The translations under genes were made by a program, and so were the position numbers. A DNA stretch of 64,000 nucleotides, from the NCBI GenBank assembly GCA_963738135.1, contig CAVTVK010000001.1:248001-312000 (forward strand), written 5' to 3'. Under the pieces are notes generated by a model, which saw nothing but the letters and a program-made list of their open reading frames with translations, was not told where the DNA came from and did no database searches. Positions within the stretch are counted from its first letter, which is position 1, and each line of letters opens with the position of its first letter. This document shows positions 8,904 through 16,441 of the stretch, piece by piece. Origin of the DNA: Bog-473 sp963738135. GTDB lineage: Bacteria > Actinomycetota > Acidimicrobiia > Acidimicrobiales > RAAP-2.

Positions 8904-9764
8904 TCAGGCCCGGGGGTGGGTCTCTCCGTAGACGGCGCGCAGGCGCTCCTTGCTGACGTGGGTGTACACCTGCGTGGTGGCCAGGCTGGCGTGGCCGAGA
9001 AGCTCCTGGACGACCCGCAGATCGGCGCCGCCATCGAGGAGATGCGTGGCGTAGGTGTGGCGCAGCGCGTGCGGGTGGGTCGGTGAGGCAGACCGGCGGT
9101 CGAGGATGCGCCGCACGTCCCGGGGCCCGAGCCGGGCGCCCCGGCGATTGACGAAGGCCGCCTCGGGCGGGCCTTCCATGGCGTCACGCCCGTCGTCGAA
9201 CCACGCCCGGAGCGCGGCGACCGCGGCATCGTGGACCGGCACCCGCCGCTGCTTTCCGCCCTTGCCCAGCACCGTGACCGTCCGGCCCCGCAGGTCGATG
9301 TCGCCGCGGTCCAGCCCGCAGAGCTCGGAGACCCGGAGTCCGGCGGCGTAGAGCAGCTCCAGGACCGCGAGGTCACGCCGGTCGAGCGGCGTTCCCGCCG
9401 GGGTATCGAGCAGCGACGTCACCTCACCACTCGAGAGCACGCGAGGTAGGCGCCCGCCTCCCGACGGGGCGCGCAGCGAGCGGGCCGGATCGGCACTGAG
9501 GCGGCCCTGGCGGACCTGCCAGGAGAAGTAGGAGCGCAGCGCCGCCGCCTTGCGGGCGATGGTGGCCCGGGCCAGCTTCCGCGTGCCCAGGGAGGCCAGG
9601 TACCGCCGCAGGTGCATGCGGTCGACGCCTTCGGGGCTGTCGACGTCGCTGCGGGACATCCACTCGGCGAAGGCGGTGAGGTCGCTGAGGTACGCCGTGC
9701 GGGTCGCCGCGGCCCGGCCACCGAGCCAGGCGGAAAACCCCGGGAGATCCCAGTCGGCCGACAC
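8904..9764 (-). CDS. xerC: Tyrosine recombinase XerC-type
   Basis: Site-specific recombinase of the Xer type, which resolves chromosome dimers at dif sites. The 286-residue product has the SAM-like N-terminal domain (1-100) and a complete catalytic set: R144, K168, H232, R235 (HALRH), H258 (LLGHAS) and the nucleophile Y267. Length is that of chromosomal XerC/XerD rather than a phage integrase. Start GTG 9764 follows a TACCGT box by 7 bases with no Shine-Dalgarno sequence. It sits upstream of rpsB, a known actinobacterial location. XerC rather than XerD is inferred from context. Confidence 0.88.
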   Translation of the reverse strand: MSADWDLPGFSAWLGGRAAATRTAYLSDLTAFAEWMSRSDVDSPEGVDRMHLRRYLASLGTRKLARATIARKAAALRSYFSWQVRQGRLSADPARSLRAPSGGGRLPRVLSSGEVTSLLDTPAGTPLDRRDLAVLELLYAAGLRVSELCGLDRGDIDLRGRTVTVLGKGGKQRRVPVHDAAVAALRAWFDDGRDAMEGPPEAAFVNRRGARLGPRDVRRILDRRSASPTHPHALRHTYATHLLDGGADLRVVQELLGHASLATTQVYTHVSKERLRAVYGETHPRA

Positions 9765-9771
9765 GCAGGCA

Positions 9772-9777
9772 ACGGTA
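9772..9777 (-). promoter_or_regulatory. -10 box of xerC (leaderless type)
   Basis: TACCGT on the minus strand, 7 bases before the xerC GTG. Transcription starting about 7 bases downstream would put the mRNA 5' end at the start codon. No convincing -35 element seen. Confidence 0.4.
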
Positions 9778-9861
9778 CCGCCCCCACGCAGGGGATCCTG
9801 GGCACTAACGTCGCCCGAGAACCTTCGGGGGGTCCGGTGGGTTCATCGAAATGGAGGACCG

Positions 9862-11523
9862 ATGGTCTCGAGATTTGATCGTCGTTCGGTGCTGTTGGGT
9901 GGTGCGGCTGCCGCAGCGGGGGTGGCGGGTGCGGGGGCACTCGGCCTTGGCCTCGACGACATCGCCGGCGCCGTGACCAACGGACCGGGCCGCAATGGCG
10001 TCACGAACAAGGCCCCCAAGAAGGGCGGAAAGCTCACCTTTGGCGTGGACGCAGAGGAATCGGGCTTCGACCCGACCCAGGCCCGCTTCGACGAGGTGGG
10101 TGTGATGTACGCCCGCACCGTCTTCGACCCGCTGACCATCATCCTGGCCAACGGCGATTGGGCGCCCTACCTGGCCCAATCCGTGGTGCCCAACGCCTCG
10201 TACACCGCGTGGACCGTGACCCTACGCCCCAACGTCGTGTTCCACGACGGCACGCCGTGCAACGGCGCCGCGCTGCTGACGAACTTCCAGGCTCAGGCCA
10301 AGTCGCTGCTCACCGGCGTCATCCTCGGCCCCACCCTGGTGTCGATCACCCAAACCGGCCCGCTGGCGGTGACCATCACGTTCAAGCAACCCTGGATCCC
10401 GTTCCCGTTCTACCTGGCCGGTGGCATCGGCGGGCAGATCGCCTACATCGCGGCACCGTCCATGCTGGCCAACCCGGACGGCACCTCGCACCCGGTCGGC
10501 ACCGGCCCCTTCGTCTTCAAGGAGTGGATCCCCAACGACCACTTCACGGCCACGGCCAACCCGAACTACTGGCGCAAGGGCATGCCCTACCTGTCGCAGA
10601 TCACCTACAAGCCGATCCCCGACGAGTCGGCGCGGGCCGAGGCGCTCAAGTCGGGCACCATCGACCTGATGATCACCGACACCCCGCAGGTCATCACCCA
10701 GTTCCGGGGCAACAAGAGCTACTCGTACATCGACGACAGCACCCACGTCGCCGGCGAGCCGGACATGTTCTGCGTGCAGCTCAACTGCCTGGCCACGCCC
10801 TTCAACGACCCCCACGTCCGACAGGCCGCCGCCATGGCCATCAATCGGCAGCAGTACGCCAAGGTCATCGACGCGGGGGTGCTCCCGGTCAGCAACGGCC
10901 TCTTCGTCCCCGGATCCCCCTACTACTCGACCACCAAGTACCCGGGCTACAACCCGAGCCAGGCGGCCAAACTGGTCAAGGCGGCCGCGTCGGCCAAGGG
11001 CGGGCCCATCAGCTTCACGTACGGCTCGACCAACTCGCCGGCGGCCATCCGGTCGGCCCAGTACCTGCAACAGGCCTGGCAGCAGGTGGGCTTTCAGGTC
11101 AAGACCACGATCGTGCAGCAGAACGACACCATCAACAACACGCTGGCCGGCAAGTACCAGGCGCTGGGCTGGCGCCAGTTCGGCGCGGTGGACCCCGACC
11201 TCAACTACATCTTCTGGAGCACGACCACCGTCAGCTCCGGGGCTCTGTCCATCAACATGGCCCGCAACGCCGACCCGGCCATCGAGAAGGCCCTCCTGAC
11301 CGGGCGGTCCAGCTCGGACAAGTCCGTGCGCGAAACGGCGTACCAGACGGTGAACAAGCGGCTGGGGCTCGACACGCCGTACCTGTGGACCGACCGCGCC
11401 GTCTGGGCCGTCGTCGGCGACCCCAACGTGCAGAACTTCAACAACCCGACCACGCCCAACGGCCAGATGGCCTACGGCATGATCGGGGGCTCCATCTGGC
11501 CGACCCAGATCTGGATCAGCTGA
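9862..11523 (+). CDS. ABC transporter substrate-binding protein, family 5 (DppA/OppA type), Tat-exported
   Basis: Extracytoplasmic solute-binding protein for peptides or similar ligands. The N-terminus SRFDRRSVLLGGAAAAAGVAG is a twin-arginine signal (R7 R8) followed by an alanine/glycine-rich hydrophobic core; no lipobox cysteine follows. The mature part has the family pattern GGKLTFGVDAEESGFDPTQ, FHDGTPCNGAALLTNF and VGTGPFVFKEWIPND. 553 residues, usual length. ATG 9862 follows GGAGG with good spacing. No permease or ATPase genes are next to it; instead an mtrAB-like operon begins 11 bases downstream. The ligand cannot be told from sequence. Confidence 0.88.
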   Translation: MVSRFDRRSVLLGGAAAAAGVAGAGALGLGLDDIAGAVTNGPGRNGVTNKAPKKGGKLTFGVDAEESGFDPTQARFDEVGVMYARTVFDPLTIILANGDWAPYLAQSVVPNASYTAWTVTLRPNVVFHDGTPCNGAALLTNFQAQAKSLLTGVILGPTLVSITQTGPLAVTITFKQPWIPFPFYLAGGIGGQIAYIAAPSMLANPDGTSHPVGTGPFVFKEWIPNDHFTATANPNYWRKGMPYLSQITYKPIPDESARAEALKSGTIDLMITDTPQVITQFRGNKSYSYIDDSTHVAGEPDMFCVQLNCLATPFNDPHVRQAAAMAINRQQYAKVIDAGVLPVSNGLFVPGSPYYSTTKYPGYNPSQAAKLVKAAASAKGGPISFTYGSTNSPAAIRSAQYLQQAWQQVGFQVKTTIVQQNDTINNTLAGKYQALGWRQFGAVDPDLNYIFWSTTTVSSGALSINMARNADPAIEKALLTGRSSSDKSVRETAYQTVNKRLGLDTPYLWTDRAVWAVVGDPNVQNFNNPTTPNGQMAYGMIGGSIWPTQIWIS

Positions 11524-11534
11524 GCCGGAGGCAG

Positions 11535-12218
11535 ATGAGCGGACGCATTCTGGTCGTCGAGGACGACGAGCGCATCAGGTCCTCGATGCGCCTCGCCCTG
11601 GAGGGTGAAGGCTACGAGGTAAGGGACGCCGCCAGCGGCGAAGAAGGTCTCGACATGTTCGCCGAGGCGCCGCCGGACGTCGCGCTCATCGATCTCATGC
11701 TGCCGGGCATGGACGGCTTCGAGTGCTGCCGCGCCCTGCGACGGAGCAGCGCCGTGCCGATCATCATCGTGACGGCCCGCTCGGACACCCACGACGTCGT
11801 GGCCGGGCTGGAAGCGGGCGCCGACGACTACGTCACCAAGCCGTTCGTGGCCAAGGAGCTGGCTGCCCGCATCCGGGCCCTATTGCGCCGAGCCCGACCG
11901 GCGGAGGAAGAGCCGGGTGCACTCACCTTCGGCGACCTCCAACTGCTGCCCGAGCAGGGGGTGCTCCGGCGCCTCAACGGTGACGAGGTCCACTGCACCC
12001 GAACCGAATTCCGGTTGCTGTGCGAGTTGGCGGCCAGCCCCAACAAGGTGCTCAGCCGCGAGCAGCTGCTCGACAGGGTCTGGGGCTACGACTACTTCGG
12101 CGACGGGCGTCTCGTCGACGTCCACATCAGGCGCTTGCGCACCAAGGTCGAGGTGGATCCCGCGGTGCCCCAGCACATACTCACCGTGAGGGGCATGGGC
12201 TACAAGCTGGTGCCCTGA
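11535..12218 (+). CDS. mtrA: OmpR-family response regulator, MtrA-like
   Basis: DNA-binding response regulator of a two-component system. The 227-residue protein has a receiver domain (ILVVEDDER at 5-13, phospho-acceptor D53 in LIDLMLPGMDG, VTAR and YVTKPF) and a C-terminal winged helix (TRTEFRLLCELA, LDRVWGYDYFGDGRLVDVHIRRLRTKVE). GGAGG lies just before ATG 11535. The kinase gene follows after one base. The MtrA name is by analogy with the actinobacterial mtrA-mtrB-lpqB operon, supported by the kinase and the GerMN lipoprotein downstream; direct orthology is not proven. Confidence 0.85.
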   Translation: MSGRILVVEDDERIRSSMRLALEGEGYEVRDAASGEEGLDMFAEAPPDVALIDLMLPGMDGFECCRALRRSSAVPIIIVTARSDTHDVVAGLEAGADDYVTKPFVAKELAARIRALLRRARPAEEEPGALTFGDLQLLPEQGVLRRLNGDEVHCTRTEFRLLCELAASPNKVLSREQLLDRVWGYDYFGDGRLVDVHIRRLRTKVEVDPAVPQHILTVRGMGYKLVP

Positions 12219-12219
12219 C

Positions 12220-13644
12220 GTGAAGCTGGGCATCGGCGCCCGCATCACGGCCGTCTTCGGGCTCGGGGCGCTGATCCTCTCCATCCTGATGGGCGGGCTG
12301 TCCTACTTCACCGTCCGCCACTTCCTGCTGGCGGGCCGGGAGTCAGCCGCACAGCACCAGGCCTTCAACAACGCCGTGCTCGTTCGCAGTTCGTTGGAGC
12401 AGGGGACGAAGCCGCAGCAGTACGTCTCCCTCCTGGCCAACATCGACGCCGGGTCCGACGCCCACTCGGTCATCTACCACCACTCCAAGGCCTACGAGTC
12501 GTCACTGTCGGTCAGCGCGTCCATCCCGGTGCAACTACGCAAGGACGTCCTGGCCGGCGCGGCGGCCACGCAGACCTACCGGACCGCCCAGGGGACGGCG
12601 GAGATCGGCGTCGGCATCCCCATCCCCTCCGTCCACGCCTCCTACTTCGAGGTGTTCGACCTGTCCGACCTCGACCACACCCTTCGGGTCCTGGGTTTGA
12701 CCCTCTTCGCCGCCGGCGTCGTCACCACCCTCCTCGGCACCGGGTTGGGCCGCTTCGCCAGTGTGCGTTCGCTGCGGCCGTTGACCGACGTGTCGCGGGC
12801 GGCCAGCGCCATCGCCGGCGGCGATCTCGACACCCGCCTGGACGCGGACGCCGCCGACCCCGACCTCGAGGACCTGACCCATTCGTTCAACGCCATGGTG
12901 GACCAACTGCAGGAGCGCATCGAGCGCGAGGCCCGGTTCAACTCCGACGTCAGTCACGAGCTGCGCTCGCCCCTGACGACGCTCGCCGCCGCCCTCGAGG
13001 TGCTGGAGGCCGACCGGAACAGCCTCCCCCCTCGCTCGCGGTCGGCCCTGCAGCTCTTGAGCGACGATCTGAAGCGCTTCCAACGAATGGTGGGCGACCT
13101 CCTCGAGATGTCACGGGCCGACGCGGGCTCGGTGGACATCTTCTTGGAAGAGGTCAACGTCTCCGAGCTGGTGCAGCGCTCGGTCGAGACGGGGTTCGGC
13201 CACATGGTGCGCCACGCCCGGGTGGGGCCTCCGGAGGTGCAGATCGACCCCGCCGTTCGCTGGTGGCGGGTGGGCGTCGACAAACGGCGCTTCGAACGTG
13301 TCATGGTCAATCTCATGGAGAACGCCGACCACTACGGGGGTGGCGTCAGCGCCATCGTCGTCGCACCCGGGAGCGATGGGCTGGTGGAGGTGACCGTCGA
13401 CGACGACGGGCCGGGCATCGACCCCTTGGAGCGGGTGAAGATCTTCGAGCGTTTCTACCGGGGCTCCGCCTCGGGAAAGCGGGGCACGGGGACGGGCACC
13501 GGGCTGGGCCTGGCGCTCGTCAACGAGCACATGCACGTCATGCGCGGCAACGTCCGGGTCGAGTCCTCCGGCAGCGGTGGCGCCCGCTTCGTCCTCTCCC
13601 TGCCGGTGGTGGACGACGGCGCCGAGCGGGAGGACGACACGTGA
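12220..13644 (+). CDS. mtrB: Sensor histidine kinase, MtrB-like
   Basis: Membrane sensor kinase paired with the regulator just upstream. 474 residues: first membrane helix about 10-31, extracytoplasmic sensor about 35-155, second helix about 158-177, HAMP (SLRPLTDVSRAASAIAGGDLDTR), dimerisation/phosphoacceptor helix with H246 in FNSDVSHELRSPLTTL, then an ATPase domain with NLMENADHYGGG (N box), DDDGPGIDP (G1) and GTGTGTGLGLALV (G2). GTG 12220 lies one base after the regulator stop. Its own stop overlaps the next gene by GTGA. Confidence 0.88.
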   Translation: MKLGIGARITAVFGLGALILSILMGGLSYFTVRHFLLAGRESAAQHQAFNNAVLVRSSLEQGTKPQQYVSLLANIDAGSDAHSVIYHHSKAYESSLSVSASIPVQLRKDVLAGAAATQTYRTAQGTAEIGVGIPIPSVHASYFEVFDLSDLDHTLRVLGLTLFAAGVVTTLLGTGLGRFASVRSLRPLTDVSRAASAIAGGDLDTRLDADAADPDLEDLTHSFNAMVDQLQERIEREARFNSDVSHELRSPLTTLAAALEVLEADRNSLPPRSRSALQLLSDDLKRFQRMVGDLLEMSRADAGSVDIFLEEVNVSELVQRSVETGFGHMVRHARVGPPEVQIDPAVRWWRVGVDKRRFERVMVNLMENADHYGGGVSAIVVAPGSDGLVEVTVDDDGPGIDPLERVKIFERFYRGSASGKRGTGTGTGLGLALVNEHMHVMRGNVRVESSGSGGARFVLSLPVVDDGAEREDDT

Positions 13645-14216
13645 GGCGCCGCCTCGCCCTGCTGCTGGTGCCGATCGTCGCGTTCGTCGCGGCCGGCTGT
13701 GCGATCCCGACCCAAGGGTCGCCCAGCACCATGACTCCGTCGAAGGTCCCCTTCAACCTCCTCAACCCTCAACTCCCGACAACCACGACCACACTGCCGA
13801 AGCCGACCTCCCTCGTCCCGGTCAAGGTCTTCTATCTCAACACTGGCAACGCGCTGACCTCGGCGCCACGCGTCGTGGCCGCGCCGGCCCCGCTTACCGC
13901 CGTCATCACGTCCATGCTCGCCGGTCCGACGAAGGCCGAGACCGCGCAGGGCCTCACCACCGCCATCCCGAGCAACGTGTCGGTGCTGTCGACGACGACG
14001 CAGGACGGCATCGTGACCGTGAACATGAACGCGGCCTTCGGCGCGATCACCGGGACCAACATCGAGTTGGCGGTGGCGCAGATCGTCGCCACGGTCGCCG
14101 CCCAGAACGGACCGACCACGGGCGTGCTCTTCGAGATCGACGGCCAGCACATCAGCGTCCCCATCGCCAACGGCTCGCAGGTGAATTCGCCGGTCTACCT
14201 GATCGAGTTCCTGTAG
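13641..14216 (+). CDS. GerMN-domain lipoprotein (short LpqB-like)
   Basis: Predicted lipoprotein: RRRLALLLVPIVAFVAAGC ends in a lipobox with the acylated cysteine near residue 20. A threonine/proline linker (TTTTTLPKPTS) leads to one GerMN domain (VKVFYLNTGNALTSAPR to the C-terminus). In the known mtrA-mtrB-lpqB operons LpqB has GerMN plus a long beta-propeller of about 580 residues in total; here only 191 residues exist, so the propeller is absent. GTG 13641 overlaps the kinase stop (GTGA), showing translational coupling and supporting a role in sensing or modulating the kinase, which is inference. Confidence 0.8.
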   Translation: MRRRLALLLVPIVAFVAAGCAIPTQGSPSTMTPSKVPFNLLNPQLPTTTTTLPKPTSLVPVKVFYLNTGNALTSAPRVVAAPAPLTAVITSMLAGPTKAETAQGLTTAIPSNVSVLSTTTQDGIVTVNMNAAFGAITGTNIELAVAQIVATVAAQNGPTTGVLFEIDGQHISVPIANGSQVNSPVYLIEFL

Positions 14217-14293
14217 CGGTTGGCCGTTCTGCCGTTCACCGTTCCGCCATGCAACGTTCAACGCGGCCCGGCACGGGCAGCGAAGGCGTGCGG

Positions 14294-14683
14294 TCAGCCG
14301 GCGTCCTCGACCGGGCGGCGCCACGCCACCCGCGGTGCGCCCGACCACAAGTGCTCGAGGTCGTAGTACTCGCGCGTCTCCTGCAGGAAGACGTGTGCGA
14401 TGAAGTCGCCGTAGTCCATGAGCACCCAGGTCGCACTCTGCAGTCCTTCGACGTGGACGGGCGAGATGCCGTGCGACTCCTTGACGCCTCGCTCGATCTC
14501 CTCGACCAGCGTCCGCACGTGACGCGTGTTCTGCGCGCTCGTGATGACGAAGGCGTCGACCACACCGAAGAGCTCGGCCATCCCGAGCACCACGGTGTCG
14601 CGCCCGAGCTTGGCATCGGCCGACTCGGCCGCGGTGGTCACGGCCGGTGGCAGCTGGACCTGCACGTCCACGCCTGGGGTCAA
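14294..14683 (-). CDS. rsfS: Ribosomal silencing factor RsfS
   Basis: Binds ribosomal protein L14 and blocks subunit joining in starvation. The 129-residue protein contains the family core: VVLGMAELFGVVDAFVITSAQNTRHVRTLVEEIE, WVLMDYGDFIAHVFLQETREYYDLEHLWSGAP. The start is taken as TTG 14683, which overlaps the stop of the preceding small gene and has GGAG eight bases upstream; GTG 14671 is the alternative. It closes a four-gene run from the LLM oxidoreductase through nadD. nadD-rsfS adjacency is common in bacteria, here with a small membrane gene between them. Confidence 0.93.
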   Translation of the reverse strand: MTPGVDVQVQLPPAVTTAAESADAKLGRDTVVLGMAELFGVVDAFVITSAQNTRHVRTLVEEIERGVKESHGISPVHVEGLQSATWVLMDYGDFIAHVFLQETREYYDLEHLWSGAPRVAWRRPVEDAG

Positions 14684-14883
14684 TGGAGCAGCTCCAAGAT
14701 CCCGACGGTGCAGCCGAAGGAGAGGGTGAGCATGGAAACGCCGGCAACGGCCCACCGCTGGCGCGAGCGCCGCGCCACCTTCTGTTCCGCTCGGCGATCC
14801 GCCCGGCGCTGCGCCTGTGCGGGAAGCGCGCCCACGCGGGGACTTTCCGACAGCTCCGTCCACCCGGCCGGCATGGCGCTCAT
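14680..14883 (-). CDS. Small single-span membrane protein between nadD and rsfS
   Basis: Unrecognised 67-residue protein. The first 45 residues are basic (AQRRADRRAEQKVARRSRQRW), followed by one hydrophobic segment, about residues 46-65 (AVAGVSMLTLSFGCTVGILE), ending almost at the C-terminus. This suggests a cytoplasmic basic tail with one membrane anchor. The ATG directly follows the nadD stop and its own stop overlaps the rsfS TTG, so it is embedded in the operon. Small membrane genes at this position occur in other actinobacteria; function unknown. Confidence 0.65.
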   Translation of the reverse strand: MSAMPAGWTELSESPRVGALPAQAQRRADRRAEQKVARRSRQRWAVAGVSMLTLSFGCTVGILELLH

Positions 14884-15493
14884 TCAGGACACAGCGTACA
14901 GACCGCGGCGGCGGATGCAACGGATGACCGGCTCGGGAACCATGCCCTCGACGGACCGGCCCTCAGCCAGGAGCGCACGGACCTGCGAACTCGAGACGGG
15001 AACCTGGGGACCGTCTACCCACTCGGCCCGCCAGCCTGGGGGTACGTCCGGGACGGGGTCCGTGGGTCGGGACACGATGGCCAATGTGACCAGGCGCTGG
15101 AGGTCCGAGGGCCGGTGCCAGGTGGCGAGCTCGGGCACCAGATCCGCTCCGATCACGAGGTACAGCTGTATGGGGGCGCCCCCGGCCCCGGCCAGGATCT
15201 CCTCCGCCGTATCCACCGAATAGCTGGGGCCGCCCCGCTCCAGTTCCAGTCGGCTGGCCTCGGCAGCGGGGATCTCCGCGGCCAGCGCCTCGGTCGAGCG
15301 CGTAGCGGTCTGACGCCGGCGATACCACCCTCTCCCCCGACTTCTGCCAGGGGTCGTTGGCGACGACGAGCAGCAGGCGGTCGAGCCCGAGCTGGCCGAG
15401 GACGGCACGGGCCGCGGCCACGTGACCGACATGCGGCGGATCGAAGGTGCCGCCGAAGATCCCGATGTGGGCCGGAGCCTCAGCTACCGGCAA
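14884..15493 (-). CDS. nadD: Nicotinate-nucleotide adenylyltransferase, frame broken by one extra base
   Basis: Transfers AMP from ATP to nicotinate mononucleotide in NAD synthesis. The N-terminal frame from TTG 15493 gives IGIFGGTFDPPHVGH (nucleotide-binding GxFDPxHxGH motif) and VANDPWQKS. After SDRYAL (about 15295) that frame degenerates, while the next frame continues as TEALAAEIPAAEASRLELERGGPSYSVDT and reaches ISSxxxR-like SSSQVRALLAEG and a stop at 14884. Removing one base near 15291-15297 gives one continuous product of about 200 residues, with spacing like mycobacterial NadD. The enzyme is normally essential, so sequencing error is likelier than true loss. The TTG overlaps the end of the LLM gene by 14 bases. 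Confidence 0.88.
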
Positions 15494-16409
15494 GTTCGGC
15501 GATCACCGGTGCCAGCGCCTCCATCTCCGCCTCGTGGACGACGATGTAGCTGAAACCGAGGTCCTCGCGACGCGCCCGCAACTGCTCGATGATCTCCCCG
15601 GCCGTGCCGATCAGTGCCAGCGGAGCCGCGCGTAGCTGCTCGGGCGTCAGATCGAACAGTGGCGCCAACGAAGCGACCACCTCGGTGGCATTCGGGACCA
15701 CCTGCACCGCCACCGTCCAACACTGGAGCTCGAGATCGCCGGCCCGCTCGCCTGCGGCCTCGCGGGCCCAGCGCACCCGGTCGGCGTACTTCTCGACGAC
15801 GGACTCTGCGGCCATCTCCGGTCCGACGTACCCGGCCTTGAGGCTCGGGACGATGCTCACGATGTCGGCATACTCACCGGCCAAGGTGAGGACGCGGCGG
15901 CTGCCGCCGCCGATGACGAGCGGCGGGCCGCCCGGGGTCACCGGGATCGGGGTCCCGGCGGCTTCGGTGACGCGATAGTGCTCCCCGGAGAAGGTGGCAC
16001 TCCCGTCGCGCCACATGGCGCGCATGATGGCAAGGCTCTCGGCCAGGCGGGCCACCCGCACCGACGGCGTGTCCATGGCGATGCCCGACTGCTCGTAGTC
16101 GGTCCTCATCCAGCCCGCGCCGAGGCCGAACTCGAAGCGGCCGTCGGTGACGATGTCGAGCGTGGCCGCCTCCTTGGCCAGGACGAGCGGATGCCGGAAG
16201 TCGTTGTCGAGCACGAGGGTGCCCACCCGAAGTGTTGTCGTGGCCTCGGCCGCCAGCGTGACGGCGATCATGGGGGCCCACTGGTCGTCGAGATGGTCCG
16301 GTACGTAGAGGGTCGAGTACCCGAGGTCCTCGGCCTTCCGCGCCAGGTCACGCCATGCAGCGGGGGTCGCCGCGTGCGAGGCCTGAAGGGCGAAGCGGAA
16401 GGCGGCCAT
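15480..16409 (-). CDS. LLM-class F420-dependent oxidoreductase (TIGR03621-like)
   Basis: Luciferase-like TIM-barrel flavin/deazaflavin enzyme; substrate unknown. 309 residues with FALQASHAATPAAWRDLARKAEDLGYSTLYVPDHL at the N-terminus, the LRVGTLVLDNDFRHPLVLAKEAATLD segment and GRFEFGLGAGWMRTDYEQSGI, all typical of the F420-using subfamily of actinobacteria. ATG 16409 is chosen because a TAGGAT -10-like box lies 8 bases before it; the frame extends upstream only across the divergent promoter. It leads a run with nadD, a small membrane gene and rsfS, probably by chance of position rather than function. Confidence 0.85.
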   Translation of the reverse strand: MAAFRFALQASHAATPAAWRDLARKAEDLGYSTLYVPDHLDDQWAPMIAVTLAAEATTTLRVGTLVLDNDFRHPLVLAKEAATLDIVTDGRFEFGLGAGWMRTDYEQSGIAMDTPSVRVARLAESLAIMRAMWRDGSATFSGEHYRVTEAAGTPIPVTPGGPPLVIGGGSRRVLTLAGEYADIVSIVPSLKAGYVGPEMAAESVVEKYADRVRWAREAAGERAGDLELQCWTVAVQVVPNATEVVASLAPLFDLTPEQLRAAPLALIGTAGEIIEQLRARREDLGFSYIVVHEAEMEALAPVIAELAGS

Positions 16410-16417
16410 GAGGAGCG

Positions 16418-16435
16418 ATCCTACGGCGTTAACCT
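16418..16435. promoter_or_regulatory. Face-to-face -10 boxes of the LLM oxidoreductase and DAHP synthase genes
   Basis: On the minus strand TAGGAT (16418-16423) lies 8 bases before the LLM ATG. On the plus strand TAACCT (16430-16435) lies 6 bases before GTG 16442. The two boxes are only 6 bases apart, so polymerase binding at one should exclude the other. Neither gene has a clear Shine-Dalgarno sequence, which fits leaderless mRNAs. Confidence 0.45.
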
Positions 16436-16441
16436 GTTGTG

